A stretch of 64,000 nt of DNA from Gammaproteobacteria bacterium (GTDB lineage: Bacteria > Pseudomonadota > Gammaproteobacteria > Acidiferrobacterales > SZUA-150): positions 44,913-108,912 of the forward strand of contig JAOUOD010000010.1 of the NCBI GenBank assembly GCA_029880545.1, given 5' to 3'. This document shows, one piece after another, positions 51,124 through 59,382 of this stretch; the first letter of the stretch is position 1; the number at the start of each line of letters is the position of its first letter. The notes under the pieces were generated by a model. The model was not told where the DNA came from and did not search any database. It saw only the letters and a list, made by a program, of their open reading frames with translations. The position numbers were made by a program, and so were the translations under genes.

Positions 51124-51837
51124 ATGATTCGAACCGGAACATACATGCATTACCTGCTACTGCTTTTGGTATTTGCAGTTCCCAATATCGTTCTCGCCAC
51201 CAATGAATACGCCAGGGAAAACTACAACGAAGCCCAGAACCTCAAGCGCGCAAACCGGTTTGAAGAAGCGCGCCAGGTATTCAACATCGTTGCCGACATG
51301 GACGATGCTGACGCCTCCAGCTGGGCCGAACTGGCAGCTGACGAGCTTCGCTACGGCCTGCTCATGCACGAGGTCAATCACCTGATCCTGAAGTTTGGCC
51401 GGAGCGCCCATTCAAGTGACAAGCAGGCCCAGTACCGGCAACTGGCCGAAAACAAGCTTAACGAAATCATTGATCTTAACGGTGACAACGTACAACGCGT
51501 GACTGAAGCGCAATCAAAGCTTGATCAGCTCAATGTATCCGGGGCCTATGTTGAACAGGCCAGGTCTGCCAATACCCTGGCATCACTGTCTCCAATCCGG
51601 TTGAGTATCCAGCTGTATTATCAATCCAGAGGACAATGGCCTGATCAACGCTGGCTCGCCGCCGAGCTCAAGGAATTGCTAGATCGTGCGCACATCAGTG
51701 ACAGCCAGGTACTGATCAAGCGCTACTGGAGAAACCAGGACAAGGATTACAGGCTGATCCTGCTTGATCGGGTGAGCAACGAAGAATACACCATTACCGG
51801 TGATGCTACCGGCTCGCGCATTCAATCGAGTAATTAA
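51124..51837 (+). CDS. Exported protein of unknown function
   Basis: I do not recognise the family. The ATG at 51124, nine bases after GAAAGG, gives 237 residues with a signal peptide (about 1-21, ending VLA). An upstream ATG at 51094 overlaps the queG stop and is possible, but it adds a polar extension before the signal. The mature N-terminal half is charged and helical with a tetratricopeptide-like look (NYNEAQNLKRANRFEEARQV). The C-terminal part (SPIRLSIQLYYQSRGQWPD) resembles the region after the N-terminal helix in type IV pilins. No catalytic motif is apparent. Confidence 0.7.
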   Translation: MIRTGTYMHYLLLLLVFAVPNIVLATNEYARENYNEAQNLKRANRFEEARQVFNIVADMDDADASSWAELAADELRYGLLMHEVNHLILKFGRSAHSSDKQAQYRQLAENKLNEIIDLNGDNVQRVTEAQSKLDQLNVSGAYVEQARSANTLASLSPIRLSIQLYYQSRGQWPDQRWLAAELKELLDRAHISDSQVLIKRYWRNQDKDYRLILLDRVSNEEYTITGDATGSRIQSSN

Positions 51838-51851
51838 AAGATACCCGGAAT

Positions 51852-52403
51852 CTAATCTTCCAGGCGCAGAAAGTGCTCGCGATAATACCGAAGCTCATCA
51901 ATGGATTCCTGGATGTCATCCAGGGCCATGTGAGTATTCTTTTTGCTGAACCCATCCAGGATCCCGGGTCGCCAGCGCCTGATTACTTCCTTGAAAGAGC
52001 TGACATCCAGGTTACGATAATGGAACCAGGCTTCCAGGTCGGGCATATGCTGCGCCAGGAATCGCCGGTCCTGACAGATCGAATTTCCGCACATGGGTGA
52101 CTTGCCCTTGGGAACATAGTCTTTCAGGAAATCTATGGTCCGGGCCTGCGCGTCGACTTCCGACAGGTTCGATTCCTTGACCCGCCGGGTTAACCCGGTC
52201 CCGCCATGGGTACGGGTATTCCATTCATCCATCGCCTGCAAGACTTCATCTGCTTGATGTATTGCCAAAACCGGTCCCTGTGCAACCACGTTCAGGTTGG
52301 CATCTGTCACAATAGTGGCCACTTCAATAATGCGGTCATTGTCCGGGTCCAGGCCGGTCATCTCCAGGTCGATCCAGATCAGCGCATTGGCGTCTTGTGG
52401 CAT
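51852..52403 (-). CDS. orn: Oligoribonuclease
   Basis: 3'-to-5' exonuclease of the DEDDh family that degrades very short RNAs, including pGpG from cyclic di-GMP turnover. 183 residues, full length. Acidic residues are in [17 protein letters not shown], further motif residues in [12 protein letters not shown], and the last His/Asp motif in [12 protein letters not shown]. It converges with the preceding exported-protein gene across 14 bases and is divergent from the M48 protease. Confidence 0.97.
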   Translation of the reverse strand: MPQDANALIWIDLEMTGLDPDNDRIIEVATIVTDANLNVVAQGPVLAIHQADEVLQAMDEWNTRTHGGTGLTRRVKESNLSEVDAQARTIDFLKDYVPKGKSPMCGNSICQDRRFLAQHMPDLEAWFHYRNLDVSSFKEVIRRWRPGILDGFSKKNTHMALDDIQESIDELRYYREHFLRLED

Positions 52404-52479
52404 TAGGTCAATCCTTCAGGGTTGCGTTACAATTTGTCGCTGACGAATACCCTATTTCCCCGCAGGAATCAAACAGTAG

Positions 52480-53724
52480 ATGAACACATTGACAATAATT
52501 TTCATTGCCGCGGTAGTCCTGAACCTGTTGGTCAAGGCCTGGCTAAGTTACCGCCAGGTACATCACGTATCCGCACACAGGAATGAAGTACCCGAGACCT
52601 TTGCTGCGCAGATTAGCGCAGAACAGCACCAAAAAGCTGCGGACTACACTGTTGCCAAGTCTCGCTTCTCGGTTATAGATGATCTATACGGAAGCCTGTT
52701 GTTGCTGGGCTGGACTATCGGTGGCGGGCTGGCCATTATTGATTCCTTGTGGCTGAAAACCGGCTGGTCGTCACTGGCGACGGGAACAGCGGTTTTGCTA
52801 AGCATGTTTGTTATTGGCAGCGTACTGGAATTGCCGGTGAGCTTCTATCGCACATTTGCCATTGAACAGCGCTTCGGGTTTAACACCATGACACGAAAGC
52901 TGTTTGCCTCTGACTTTGTCAAGCAGTCCATTCTGCTGCTGTTACTGGGCACCCCTTTGGCGCTGGCTGCACTCTGGCTCATGAACAATATGGGTGACTT
53001 GTGGTGGCTCTATGTCTGGTTACTTTGGTCAGGTTTCAGCCTGCTCATGTTGTGGCTGTATCCTACTGTCATAGCACCGATGTTCAACAAATTCAGACCA
53101 TTGGAAGACGACGCAGTCAGAAAGCATATTGAAAACCTCCTGGATCGCACCGGCTTTGCCAGTCGCGGCATTTTTGTTATGGACGGTTCAAGGCGCTCTA
53201 CTCATGGAAACGCCTATTTCACCGGGTTTGGCAATAACAAGCGCATCGTCTTCTTTGACACCTTGCTCGAACACCTGAGCGCGAGCGAGATTGAAGCGGT
53301 GCTGGCCCATGAACTTGGACATTTTCGACACAAGCACGTGTTAAAGAGAATCATCCTGATTTTCAGCATGAGCCTGGCCGGGCTGGCGCTGCTCGGCTGG
53401 CTGGCCCAGCAAACCTGGTTCTACCGGGGACTTGGCGTCGACCAGCCTTCGTATCACATGGCATTGGTCTTGTTTATGCTCGCCGGCCCGGTATTCACGT
53501 TCCTGCTGAGCCCGTTATTCTCCTGGGGATCGCGCAAACATGAATTTGAAGCTGACCGTTATGCTGCGCAACACGCTAACTCTGATGAGCTGGTGTCGGC
53601 ACTGGTCAAGCTGTATCGGGAAAACGCATCGACCCTGACGCCGGACCCGGTTAACTCATTGTTTTATGACAGCCACCCGCCCGCCGCCGTCCGGATCGCG
53701 CATTTACAGGCTCAACAAACTTGA
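52480..53724 (+). CDS. M48-family membrane zinc protease (Ste24-like)
   Basis: Predicted integral-membrane metalloprotease related to CAAX prenyl protease 1. 414 residues. The N-terminal M48_N region with several membrane helices (about 1-20, 65-85, 100-120, 148-205) is followed by the catalytic domain: HExxH in VLAHELGHFRHKH near residue 274 and the third zinc ligand in EFEADRYAAQ near 353. Two more helices lie at about 285-305 and 325-345. The natural substrate is unknown in bacteria; membrane protein quality control is likely. Its place between orn and a small cytochrome c is common in gammaproteobacteria. Confidence 0.9.
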   Translation: MNTLTIIFIAAVVLNLLVKAWLSYRQVHHVSAHRNEVPETFAAQISAEQHQKAADYTVAKSRFSVIDDLYGSLLLLGWTIGGGLAIIDSLWLKTGWSSLATGTAVLLSMFVIGSVLELPVSFYRTFAIEQRFGFNTMTRKLFASDFVKQSILLLLLGTPLALAALWLMNNMGDLWWLYVWLLWSGFSLLMLWLYPTVIAPMFNKFRPLEDDAVRKHIENLLDRTGFASRGIFVMDGSRRSTHGNAYFTGFGNNKRIVFFDTLLEHLSASEIEAVLAHELGHFRHKHVLKRIILIFSMSLAGLALLGWLAQQTWFYRGLGVDQPSYHMALVLFMLAGPVFTFLLSPLFSWGSRKHEFEADRYAAQHANSDELVSALVKLYRENASTLTPDPVNSLFYDSHPPAAVRIAHLQAQQT

Positions 53725-53759
53725 AATAAACAGAATCTAACTACCCGGAGACGCCCTTT

Positions 53760-54056
53760 ATGAAGAGTTATTCAGCCATTCTGTTGATGCTGCTTCCAGT
53801 GCTTTCGACCCAACTGGTTGCGGAAGAAATACGTTTTGGTGACAAAACCCGCGGCCAGCAACTGCACCAGAAACATTGTACCAGCTGCCACAATTCAGAC
53901 GTCTACACGCGCGAAAATCGTAAAATCAACAGCTATGACAGCCTGATCCACCGTGTCGGCATTTGTGCTAGTCAGCTAGACATCAAAATTGATGCCGCTC
54001 AGCAGCATGACATTGCTCAGTATCTTGCCGAGAGTTTTTACCGGTTCCGGGACTGA
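53760..54056 (+). CDS. Small periplasmic monohaem c-type cytochrome without axial Met
   Basis: 98 residues with a signal peptide (about 1-21) and a single haem-binding CTSCH at residues 40-44. There is no methionine after the haem motif, so the sixth ligand cannot be Met; the His in LIHRVG near residue 65 is a candidate. A second Cys (VGICASQL) is also present. The VYTRENR segment right after the haem site recurs in a family of small cytochromes I have seen in related bacteria. Start follows GGAG by nine bases. Electron partners are unknown. Confidence 0.85.
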   Translation: MKSYSAILLMLLPVLSTQLVAEEIRFGDKTRGQQLHQKHCTSCHNSDVYTRENRKINSYDSLIHRVGICASQLDIKIDAAQQHDIAQYLAESFYRFRD

Positions 54057-54071
54057 ACCGGGATCATCTGT

Positions 54072-54107
54072 CCGGCCCGTGCCGCCTAGCCGCTTCGGGC
54101 CGGTTTT
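54072..54107 (+). terminator. Rho-independent terminator after the cytochrome gene
   Basis: Stem CCGGCCCG with CGGGCCGG (8 base pairs) and a 16-base loop, followed by TTTT, 15 bases past the cytochrome stop. The remaining bases to the next gene (54108-54297) show no ORF; they are AT-rich around 54140-54160. Confidence 0.65.
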
Positions 54108-54297
54108 CGACCTCCCCGTTTCAAACCCGACGAACACCAAAGAAAAATTTTTGCTACACTTGACGCAGTATCAGGCCTGCGGGGAGCCGGGCTCGATGGT
54201 GAGCACATCCCAGTTAATACCGCTAGTTGATTAAACCCGGGTCCACACCGGGTAAAAACGGGAAAGTATCAAATTTATTTTTTGGAGATCATAGACC

Positions 54298-55074
54298 ATG
54301 TTTCGGACGGTTATTACTACCGCTTTTTTGTTGTTAGTCACCATTTTATCGCCGGCGAGAGCCAATGAACTGGAAGCCCAGGCCTTCCGCGAATACCTGG
54401 CCGAAGCCAAGGCAGGCGACCCTACCGCCCAGTTCGTGGTTGCCAGACGCTACGAAAAGGGGCTGGGAACAGAGCAAAGCTCTGATAAAGCCATGCACTG
54501 GTACAAACAGGCGGCCGACAATGGTCACCCGCTTGCCAAACTTTTTGTTGAGCGTCGACAGGCAGCCGACCAGCCGAAACCAGAACCGAAACCCGAGCCA
54601 GCCAGGATAGCCAAACCCGAACCAAAGCCCAAGCCTGCGCCTGTCAAACCGAAAAAAGCAAAACCGGTCCCGGTGGCCAGGACCTATGACACCGAGCAAG
54701 TCATCAGTTCTGGCAACTGGCTGACCGGCAAGCAACCGGTAGGATTTTTGCCCTCAATTCGCAGCAGTTGCCTGCCAAGTTCTGATGAGCTCATCTGCTT
54801 TTCGGAAAAATTCAGACATACAGTTAACAACCAGGAACTGGTCTACACCATCAAGTCCACGGTGAACAACTTTCAACCCGATGGCAGCTTTTCGGTGAAA
54901 TACGTTTACAACGTTCTTGATATCAACAAGGCCGGTGGCGAACGATCCTATGCGCCAAAAATTGCAGCGAAAGAAGGCTGGCAGGAGCCGGGTATCAGCT
55001 TTCAGTGCAGACTGAATGACAACAACGCCGCCGTCTGCAAAGGCAGCGCCGGAACTGTAACGGTTACACAATAA
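54298..55074 (+). CDS. Periplasmic Sel1-repeat protein with Pro/Lys linker
   Basis: 258 residues with a signal peptide (about 1-22). Two Sel1-like repeats (about 30-90: AKAGDPTAQFVVARRYEKGL, AMHWYKQAADNGHPLAK) are followed by a strongly basic Pro/Lys linker (about 92-130) and a C-terminal domain of about 125 residues with four Cys that I cannot assign. Sel1 repeats mediate protein contacts. It is followed by a second gene of similar layout, so they look like diverged relatives. Start follows GGAG. Function unknown. Confidence 0.85.
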   Translation: MFRTVITTAFLLLVTILSPARANELEAQAFREYLAEAKAGDPTAQFVVARRYEKGLGTEQSSDKAMHWYKQAADNGHPLAKLFVERRQAADQPKPEPKPEPARIAKPEPKPKPAPVKPKKAKPVPVARTYDTEQVISSGNWLTGKQPVGFLPSIRSSCLPSSDELICFSEKFRHTVNNQELVYTIKSTVNNFQPDGSFSVKYVYNVLDINKAGGERSYAPKIAAKEGWQEPGISFQCRLNDNNAAVCKGSAGTVTVTQ

Positions 55075-55151
55075 ACCATCAAATGGGGGATGCGTCTGAA
55101 AAGGCGCGGGATACAAACAATACCATCCGAAAGAGATGATTGGGGATAAAC

Positions 55152-55748
55152 ATGTTTGAGTACTTGCATACCAGGCTTCCGAAAATACTGCTGATCACTG
55201 TCGGACTCGCCTGCTTCACGACTAGCGCCGTGGCCGAAGACCAGCTTGACGAGGTTTCACAAAGCCTGTTCAAGGCGCAACTGGAACAGGCCAAACAAGG
55301 TTCAGTACAAGGCCAGTATTATGTTGGCGAAATGTACGAACAAGGTCTCGGTACACCGCAAAACATGGACAAGGCCCGGGAGTGGTACAAAAAGTCTGCC
55401 GCGCAGGGATTCGGTGCCGCCAAGAACAAGCTGAGGCAGCTGGAACGCGACAAACTTCGAAAGATTGAGGCGCGCGAAGAACAAAAACGCAGGCAAGAAG
55501 CTGAAACGCGCCGGGCCGAATTGAGAAAACAGCTACAGGAAGAAGAAACCCGAAAGGCTGCCGAAAAAGCGCGTAAACCAAAACCTGCAAAACCGGTTCC
55601 GGTAGCCAAGCCGGCTGAACCAGCTGTCCAGCCCCAGACCAAGCCCAAGACTCCGGAACCCGCACAGGATACAAAAAAGGATGACACAGGATTCAGTGCC
55701 GATCCTTGCAAGGGACCGAAGGCAAAGTTCATGTCCATGTGCAAATAA
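55152..55748 (+). CDS. Periplasmic Sel1-repeat protein with coiled coil
   Basis: The ATG at 55152 after GGGGA gives 198 residues; an in-frame TTG four codons upstream is less likely. Signal peptide about 1-28 (ending AVA), then Sel1 repeats (QGSVQGQYYVGEMYEQGL, AREWYKKSAAQGFGAAK, about 40-95), a highly charged Arg/Glu/Lys helix (about 96-145) likely to form a coiled coil, and a Pro/Lys/Ala tail ending with two Cys. Layout parallels the gene before it. Function unknown; scaffold or envelope-stress roles are guesses. Confidence 0.82.
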   Translation: MFEYLHTRLPKILLITVGLACFTTSAVAEDQLDEVSQSLFKAQLEQAKQGSVQGQYYVGEMYEQGLGTPQNMDKAREWYKKSAAQGFGAAKNKLRQLERDKLRKIEAREEQKRRQEAETRRAELRKQLQEEETRKAAEKARKPKPAKPVPVAKPAEPAVQPQTKPKTPEPAQDTKKDDTGFSADPCKGPKAKFMSMCK

Positions 55749-55776
55749 CGCGATTGTTGACAGTCGATCGCTGCAA

Positions 55777-55810
55777 ACAAAAAAGCCGGCCCACAGGCCG
55801 GCTTTTTTGT
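55777..55810. terminator. Bidirectional rho-independent terminator
   Basis: Fifteen-base perfect inverted repeat (acaaaaaagccggcc with ggccggcttttttgt) around a 4-base loop, with A6 on one side and T6 on the other. It sits between the convergent Sel1 gene and the phosphate-binding-like gene and can stop transcription from both. Confidence 0.92.
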
Positions 55811-55827
55811 TCCTGCATGAGAACCGC

Positions 55828-56256
55828 TCAAGGGATGATCAGCAACAACTTGACACTCTTGTCCATGGATTTGCCGTTGATATACCCGATAGAACCGGGG
55901 TTCGATGATACCCACTGCTTGACCTCTGCATCACTACCCAGTTGTCTTGGTGGCTTTCCGCGACCACTGAAACGACGCGTTGACCAATGCCTGTCGAAAT
56001 CCTGTTCGGACTTGTCCAGCATGGTCTTGAAGAACTTCTTGCGAACCTGGGCACCATCCGCGTGATCTACGGGCTGACCCTGGACACCGTCCCCGTACGT
56101 ACTGGAATTACCGAGATAAATATTGGCTATCTCATCCTTGGTAATCCCGATTCCCTTGCCATCAACGGATGTAATCACCGCGATACTGTCTGCAGACGCC
56201 GCCCCTGCCGCCAGGAACAAGGCCGAAGCTGCAACTATCATTTTCAATTTTTTCAT
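55828..56256 (-). CDS. Short phosphate-binding-like periplasmic protein
   Basis: The ATG at 56256 gives 142 residues with a signal peptide (about 1-22). The body resembles a part of PstS-type phosphate-binding proteins (ITKDEIANIYLGNSSTYGDG, the RKKFFKTML segment, and GSIGYINGKSMDKSVKLL) but is about half the length of PstS. Such short forms exist in gammaproteobacteria, often beside porins, and may not be transport components. It lies 32 bases downstream of the porin gene on the same strand, so they may be co-expressed. Confidence 0.8.
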   Translation of the reverse strand: MKKLKMIVAASALFLAAGAASADSIAVITSVDGKGIGITKDEIANIYLGNSSTYGDGVQGQPVDHADGAQVRKKFFKTMLDKSEQDFDRHWSTRRFSGRGKPPRQLGSDAEVKQWVSSNPGSIGYINGKSMDKSVKLLLIIP

Positions 56257-56288
56257 TGGATACAATTCCTGTGAATTCGTTCAGAGCT

Positions 56289-57506
56289 CTAGAAAATTAC
56301 GTCAATTGCCATGCTGTACAAATTCACGCTTTCACTCGGGTCTTCGAGAGCCGGGTTGTTCGGATCACTGACAAACAAGCCACGTGTGCCTTTGCCCGGA
56401 GTTGCTTGCTGAACATCAAACTTGAATGCCGCACCTGAGCCAAGCTCATAGCGAACACCCAGGGTATGCGACCGCTGCAACAGCGGAACACCCGGCATTG
56501 GATAATCAACGCTTGGGGTCGTCGGGTTATCATTGTCCGCCAGGCTCGCACGTGTGTAGTGGATCATGGTCGGACCAAAGCGATAACCCAGGGTGGCGTA
56601 ATAGCCTTTCTGATTCGGGAACGCAGCATTGGCCAGGCCTTCTACATCACGCTTGAAGTATTCTGAATAGAAAACAATATTTTTCCAGTCCGCTGTAATA
56701 CCGGCACTGGTATATGCACCCTTGTCGCCATCAACACCAAACTCTTTCTGGTACACACTGGTACTGAAGTGGCCGGCGCGAATGGTAAAATACGGATTGC
56801 TCAGCGCGATATTGATACCGCCCATCTGCTTGGTGGAGAACTGGATGTAATGAACTGACCCGGGCGCTGGTTGTGCTGCCGCCATGGCTTCTGCTGCACC
56901 CTGGCTAAATCCCATACCCATGAAAAACGCGACCCAATCAGCAAACGGCCTCATGGTTTCCTGAGGCTGAACCGCCCAGGTATCGTGATTTCCACCGGCA
57001 TAAGGCTGGATCAACAAGCTGTTGTTACCAAAGTTGAAGCGAATTAACGCATCAATACCTTCAATGGCGGTGATCGGGTTGGTGCTGTACACCTCCTGGG
57101 GCGGCCTCACCCAGGGATAGGCATATCCCACTTCGTAATAGTCCGAAATCAGGTAGGAAGTCAGCTTGATCTTGCCAGCCCGGATACTGGTGTTATTTGT
57201 CGGCTTGTAGGTCGCGAACGCCCAGTCAGCGTTAACATTGAAGTTTCCGGATGGATCGCCACCCTTGGACAGCAATTGCCCGGTCACGCTGACTTGTGGA
57301 TTTACCTCTGCCGAGATCTGGATACCAAGACGGCTCAATGTCAGGGCATCTGTAGAGTCGTCATAGGTGCCGTCATAGGATTTGACCTCGGAATCACCAT
57401 AGGTGGCGCCCGCTGTCACAAATCCGCTGATATCGGTCTCGGCTAAAGCAGTTTGCGAAAAAACACCTGCCACCAACATTGATGACAAAGCCAGAAAACG
57501 TTTCAT
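56289..57506 (-). CDS. Outer-membrane porin
   Basis: 405 residues: a signal peptide (about 1-22, ending ALA) followed by a beta-rich, aromatic-alternating body and a C-terminal phenylalanine (MAIDVIF), the classic outer-membrane beta-barrel ending. Starts with ETDISGFVTAGATYGDS and contains a conserved LSRLGIQISAEVNPQ strand as in the large gammaproteobacterial porin family. An unusual Pro/Ala-rich segment with QGAAEAMAAAQPAPGS near residue 210 may form an external loop. The solute is unknown; pairing with a phosphate-binding-like protein hints at anions (inference). Confidence 0.85.
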   Translation of the reverse strand: MKRFLALSSMLVAGVFSQTALAETDISGFVTAGATYGDSEVKSYDGTYDDSTDALTLSRLGIQISAEVNPQVSVTGQLLSKGGDPSGNFNVNADWAFATYKPTNNTSIRAGKIKLTSYLISDYYEVGYAYPWVRPPQEVYSTNPITAIEGIDALIRFNFGNNSLLIQPYAGGNHDTWAVQPQETMRPFADWVAFFMGMGFSQGAAEAMAAAQPAPGSVHYIQFSTKQMGGINIALSNPYFTIRAGHFSTSVYQKEFGVDGDKGAYTSAGITADWKNIVFYSEYFKRDVEGLANAAFPNQKGYYATLGYRFGPTMIHYTRASLADNDNPTTPSVDYPMPGVPLLQRSHTLGVRYELGSGAAFKFDVQQATPGKGTRGLFVSDPNNPALEDPSESVNLYSMAIDVIF

Positions 57507-57823
57507 TTATTTCTCCCTCAGAATCGTGCAGGCGGCCGTGCATCCCGTGCCAAAAAGACGGAACCGGACGTTTACCATAAACTAGATTTACCCCTCAGAA
57601 ACACCCTATCTCCTCGGGGAGACCCGAAATATAGCTGATTGTCGATGTTTTTCAATGCCAACAGATGATGTACGACGCTATCCAGCCAGTCATGCCCATA
57701 ATTTGAAGCAATTCGGATGTTCTCACACATGTCAATTCATGCCCAAATACCGGCCAGACTGTCAATCCTAAATTGCGAGCAACATCGAAACAAGAAACCT
57801 ACGCCAGGAATTTTGCTGCTGGA
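57507..57823. other. 317-base intergenic region before the porin
   Basis: Lies between nfeD and the porin, both on the minus strand, and should hold the porin promoter and leader. A small hairpin (tctcc-tcgg-ggaga, 57611-57624) is visible. No Pho-box-like repeats, ORF or RNA gene are recognised. Confidence 0.5.
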
Positions 57824-58291
57824 TCAGTCCGTAGTCGTAGTAACGGTAGTCGCAGGCACCACCTTAAGGACAACCCCGTCGACACCAACTACCTGGATCT
57901 TTGCACCCGACGGCAGGTCGGAACCGGATATTTTCCAGGTCGAATCATCCACGCGAATCTTTCCATAACCGTTTACTATGGGCTCATTTAGCGCAAAAAC
58001 CCGGCCAACGTAGTGATGGCCACGTCGATTCAGTTCCGGCGCATCAGTATGGATCGGATGGCGCCGCAGGAAATTCCGGCCGCCGACCACGGTGACGACA
58101 GAAAGCACGGCGAACACGGTCAACTGCCATTCCCAGGTCGTCCCCGGTATCAGCCACAGCAATGCCCCTACCAGCCCGGCCGACAACCCGATCCAGAGAA
58201 AAAAGGCTCCCGGTGCAAACAGTTCGAGCACTATTAGCACGACGGCGAGTATCCACCAATGCCAAAACTCTACCAGTGAAGCCCATTCCAT
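57824..58291 (-). CDS. NfeD-family membrane protein
   Basis: Short NfeD protein of 155 residues; the ATG at 58291 sits eight bases after AGGAG (a GTG two codons earlier is also in frame). Two to three membrane helices in the first 70 residues (WWILAVVLIVLELF, FFLWIGLSAGLVGALLWL, LTVFAVLSVVTVV) are followed by a small OB-fold domain (NGYGKIRVDDSTWKISGSDL), as in the YbbK/YbbJ partner of SPFH proteins. It starts 18 bases after the SPFH gene on the same strand, the standard pairing. Confidence 0.9.
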   Translation of the reverse strand: MEWASLVEFWHWWILAVVLIVLELFAPGAFFLWIGLSAGLVGALLWLIPGTTWEWQLTVFAVLSVVTVVGGRNFLRRHPIHTDAPELNRRGHHYVGRVFALNEPIVNGYGKIRVDDSTWKISGSDLPSGAKIQVVGVDGVVLKVVPATTVTTTTD

Positions 58292-58309
58292 ACTCACACT
58301 CCTCGCGTT

Positions 58310-59245
58310 TCAGCTGCCCGTTGGCTTGTTGAAGGCTTCCTTGGCAAGTTCGCTTATTCCGCCAATTGCGCCAATTACATTGCTTGCCTCAAGCGGCATG
58401 AACAAAATCTTTTCATTCGGTGACTTGGCGATATCCCGCAGCGCATCAACATACTTTGTTGCCACAAAATAGTTTATAGCCTGTACGTTCCCGGTCGAAA
58501 TAGCGGCTGAAACATCCCGGGTTGCCTTGGCTTCAGCCTCGGCAGAGCGTTCACGCGCTTCGGCATCCCTGAATGCCGCCTCCTTTCTGCCTTCTGCTTC
58601 CAGAATCATTGCCTGTTTTTCGCCATCTGCCTTGAGTATATCTGACTGGCGTTTGCCTTCAGCTTCCAGGATTGAGGCACGCTTCTCACGCTCGGCTTTC
58701 ATTTGCCTGGCCATGGCATCCACCAGGTCGCGCGGCGGCGTAATATCCTTGATTTCGATTCGCGTAACCTTGACACCCCAAGGCATGGTCGCTTCGTCAA
58801 CAACTATCAGCAGCCGTGCGTTAATATCGTCACGCTTGGACAATAACTCGTCCAGGTCCATGGAGCCCATCACCGTACGAATATTCGTGGTAACCAGGTT
58901 CAGAATGGCGCGCGCAAGCTGGTTTACTTCGTAGGCAGCCTTGGCAGCATCAAGCACCTGGAAGAAAACAACGCCATCCACTTCAACCATGGCATTGTCC
59001 TTGGTGATCACTTCCTGAGAGGGTACATCGAGAACGGTTTCCATCATGCTGATCCTGGCGCCAATGCGATCAATGACAGGGACAATCAGGTGAAGCCCCG
59101 GTGACAGTGTTCGCGTATAACGTCCGAACCGTTCAACTGTATATTCCATACCCTGTGGCACAGTTTTGACGCCCATAAAAACAAATGAAATAGCCAGGAT
59201 GACCAATACATACACAAACAACAACGCTGCACTCAACTCAAACAT
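58310..59245 (-). CDS. SPFH/stomatin-family protein, QmcA-like
   Basis: Membrane-anchored member of the stomatin/prohibitin superfamily that forms large ring assemblies in the inner membrane. The ATG at 59245, five bases after AAGGAG, gives 311 residues. One N-terminal helix (about 5-27) precedes the SPFH domain (TVERFGRYTRTLSPGLHLIVP) and a long Glu/Ala/Arg coiled coil (about 180-260, including AEREKRASILEAEGKRQ). Function in bacteria is likely membrane organisation or protease control. Paired with NfeD downstream. Confidence 0.93.
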   Translation of the reverse strand: MFELSAALLFVYVLVILAISFVFMGVKTVPQGMEYTVERFGRYTRTLSPGLHLIVPVIDRIGARISMMETVLDVPSQEVITKDNAMVEVDGVVFFQVLDAAKAAYEVNQLARAILNLVTTNIRTVMGSMDLDELLSKRDDINARLLIVVDEATMPWGVKVTRIEIKDITPPRDLVDAMARQMKAEREKRASILEAEGKRQSDILKADGEKQAMILEAEGRKEAAFRDAEARERSAEAEAKATRDVSAAISTGNVQAINYFVATKYVDALRDIAKSPNEKILFMPLEASNVIGAIGGISELAKEAFNKPTGS

Positions 59246-59333
59246 AGACACTCCTTTCTTCCATTGGGCGCGGAATCACAGGTTACCGGCAAACCATCCC
59301 GGATTCGGCTGATTTATTGTCCAGATAAAGTTA

Positions 59334-59351
59334 TGGGGCCACAAGGCCCCA
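59334..59351 (-). terminator. Hairpin after the sigma/partner genes
   Basis: Stem TGGGGCC with GGCCCCA (7 base pairs) and a 4-base loop, 32 bases past the stop of the sigma-factor partner gene. Only a weak, interrupted T-rich stretch follows on the minus strand, so termination is tentative. Confidence 0.4.
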
Positions 59352-59382
59352 CAATCAAGAAATATTTTTTATACCGCCCGTA

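Noticed and set aside
57507..57823. Pho box before the porin
   Set aside because: No CTGTCAT-type tandem repeats could be found on either strand.
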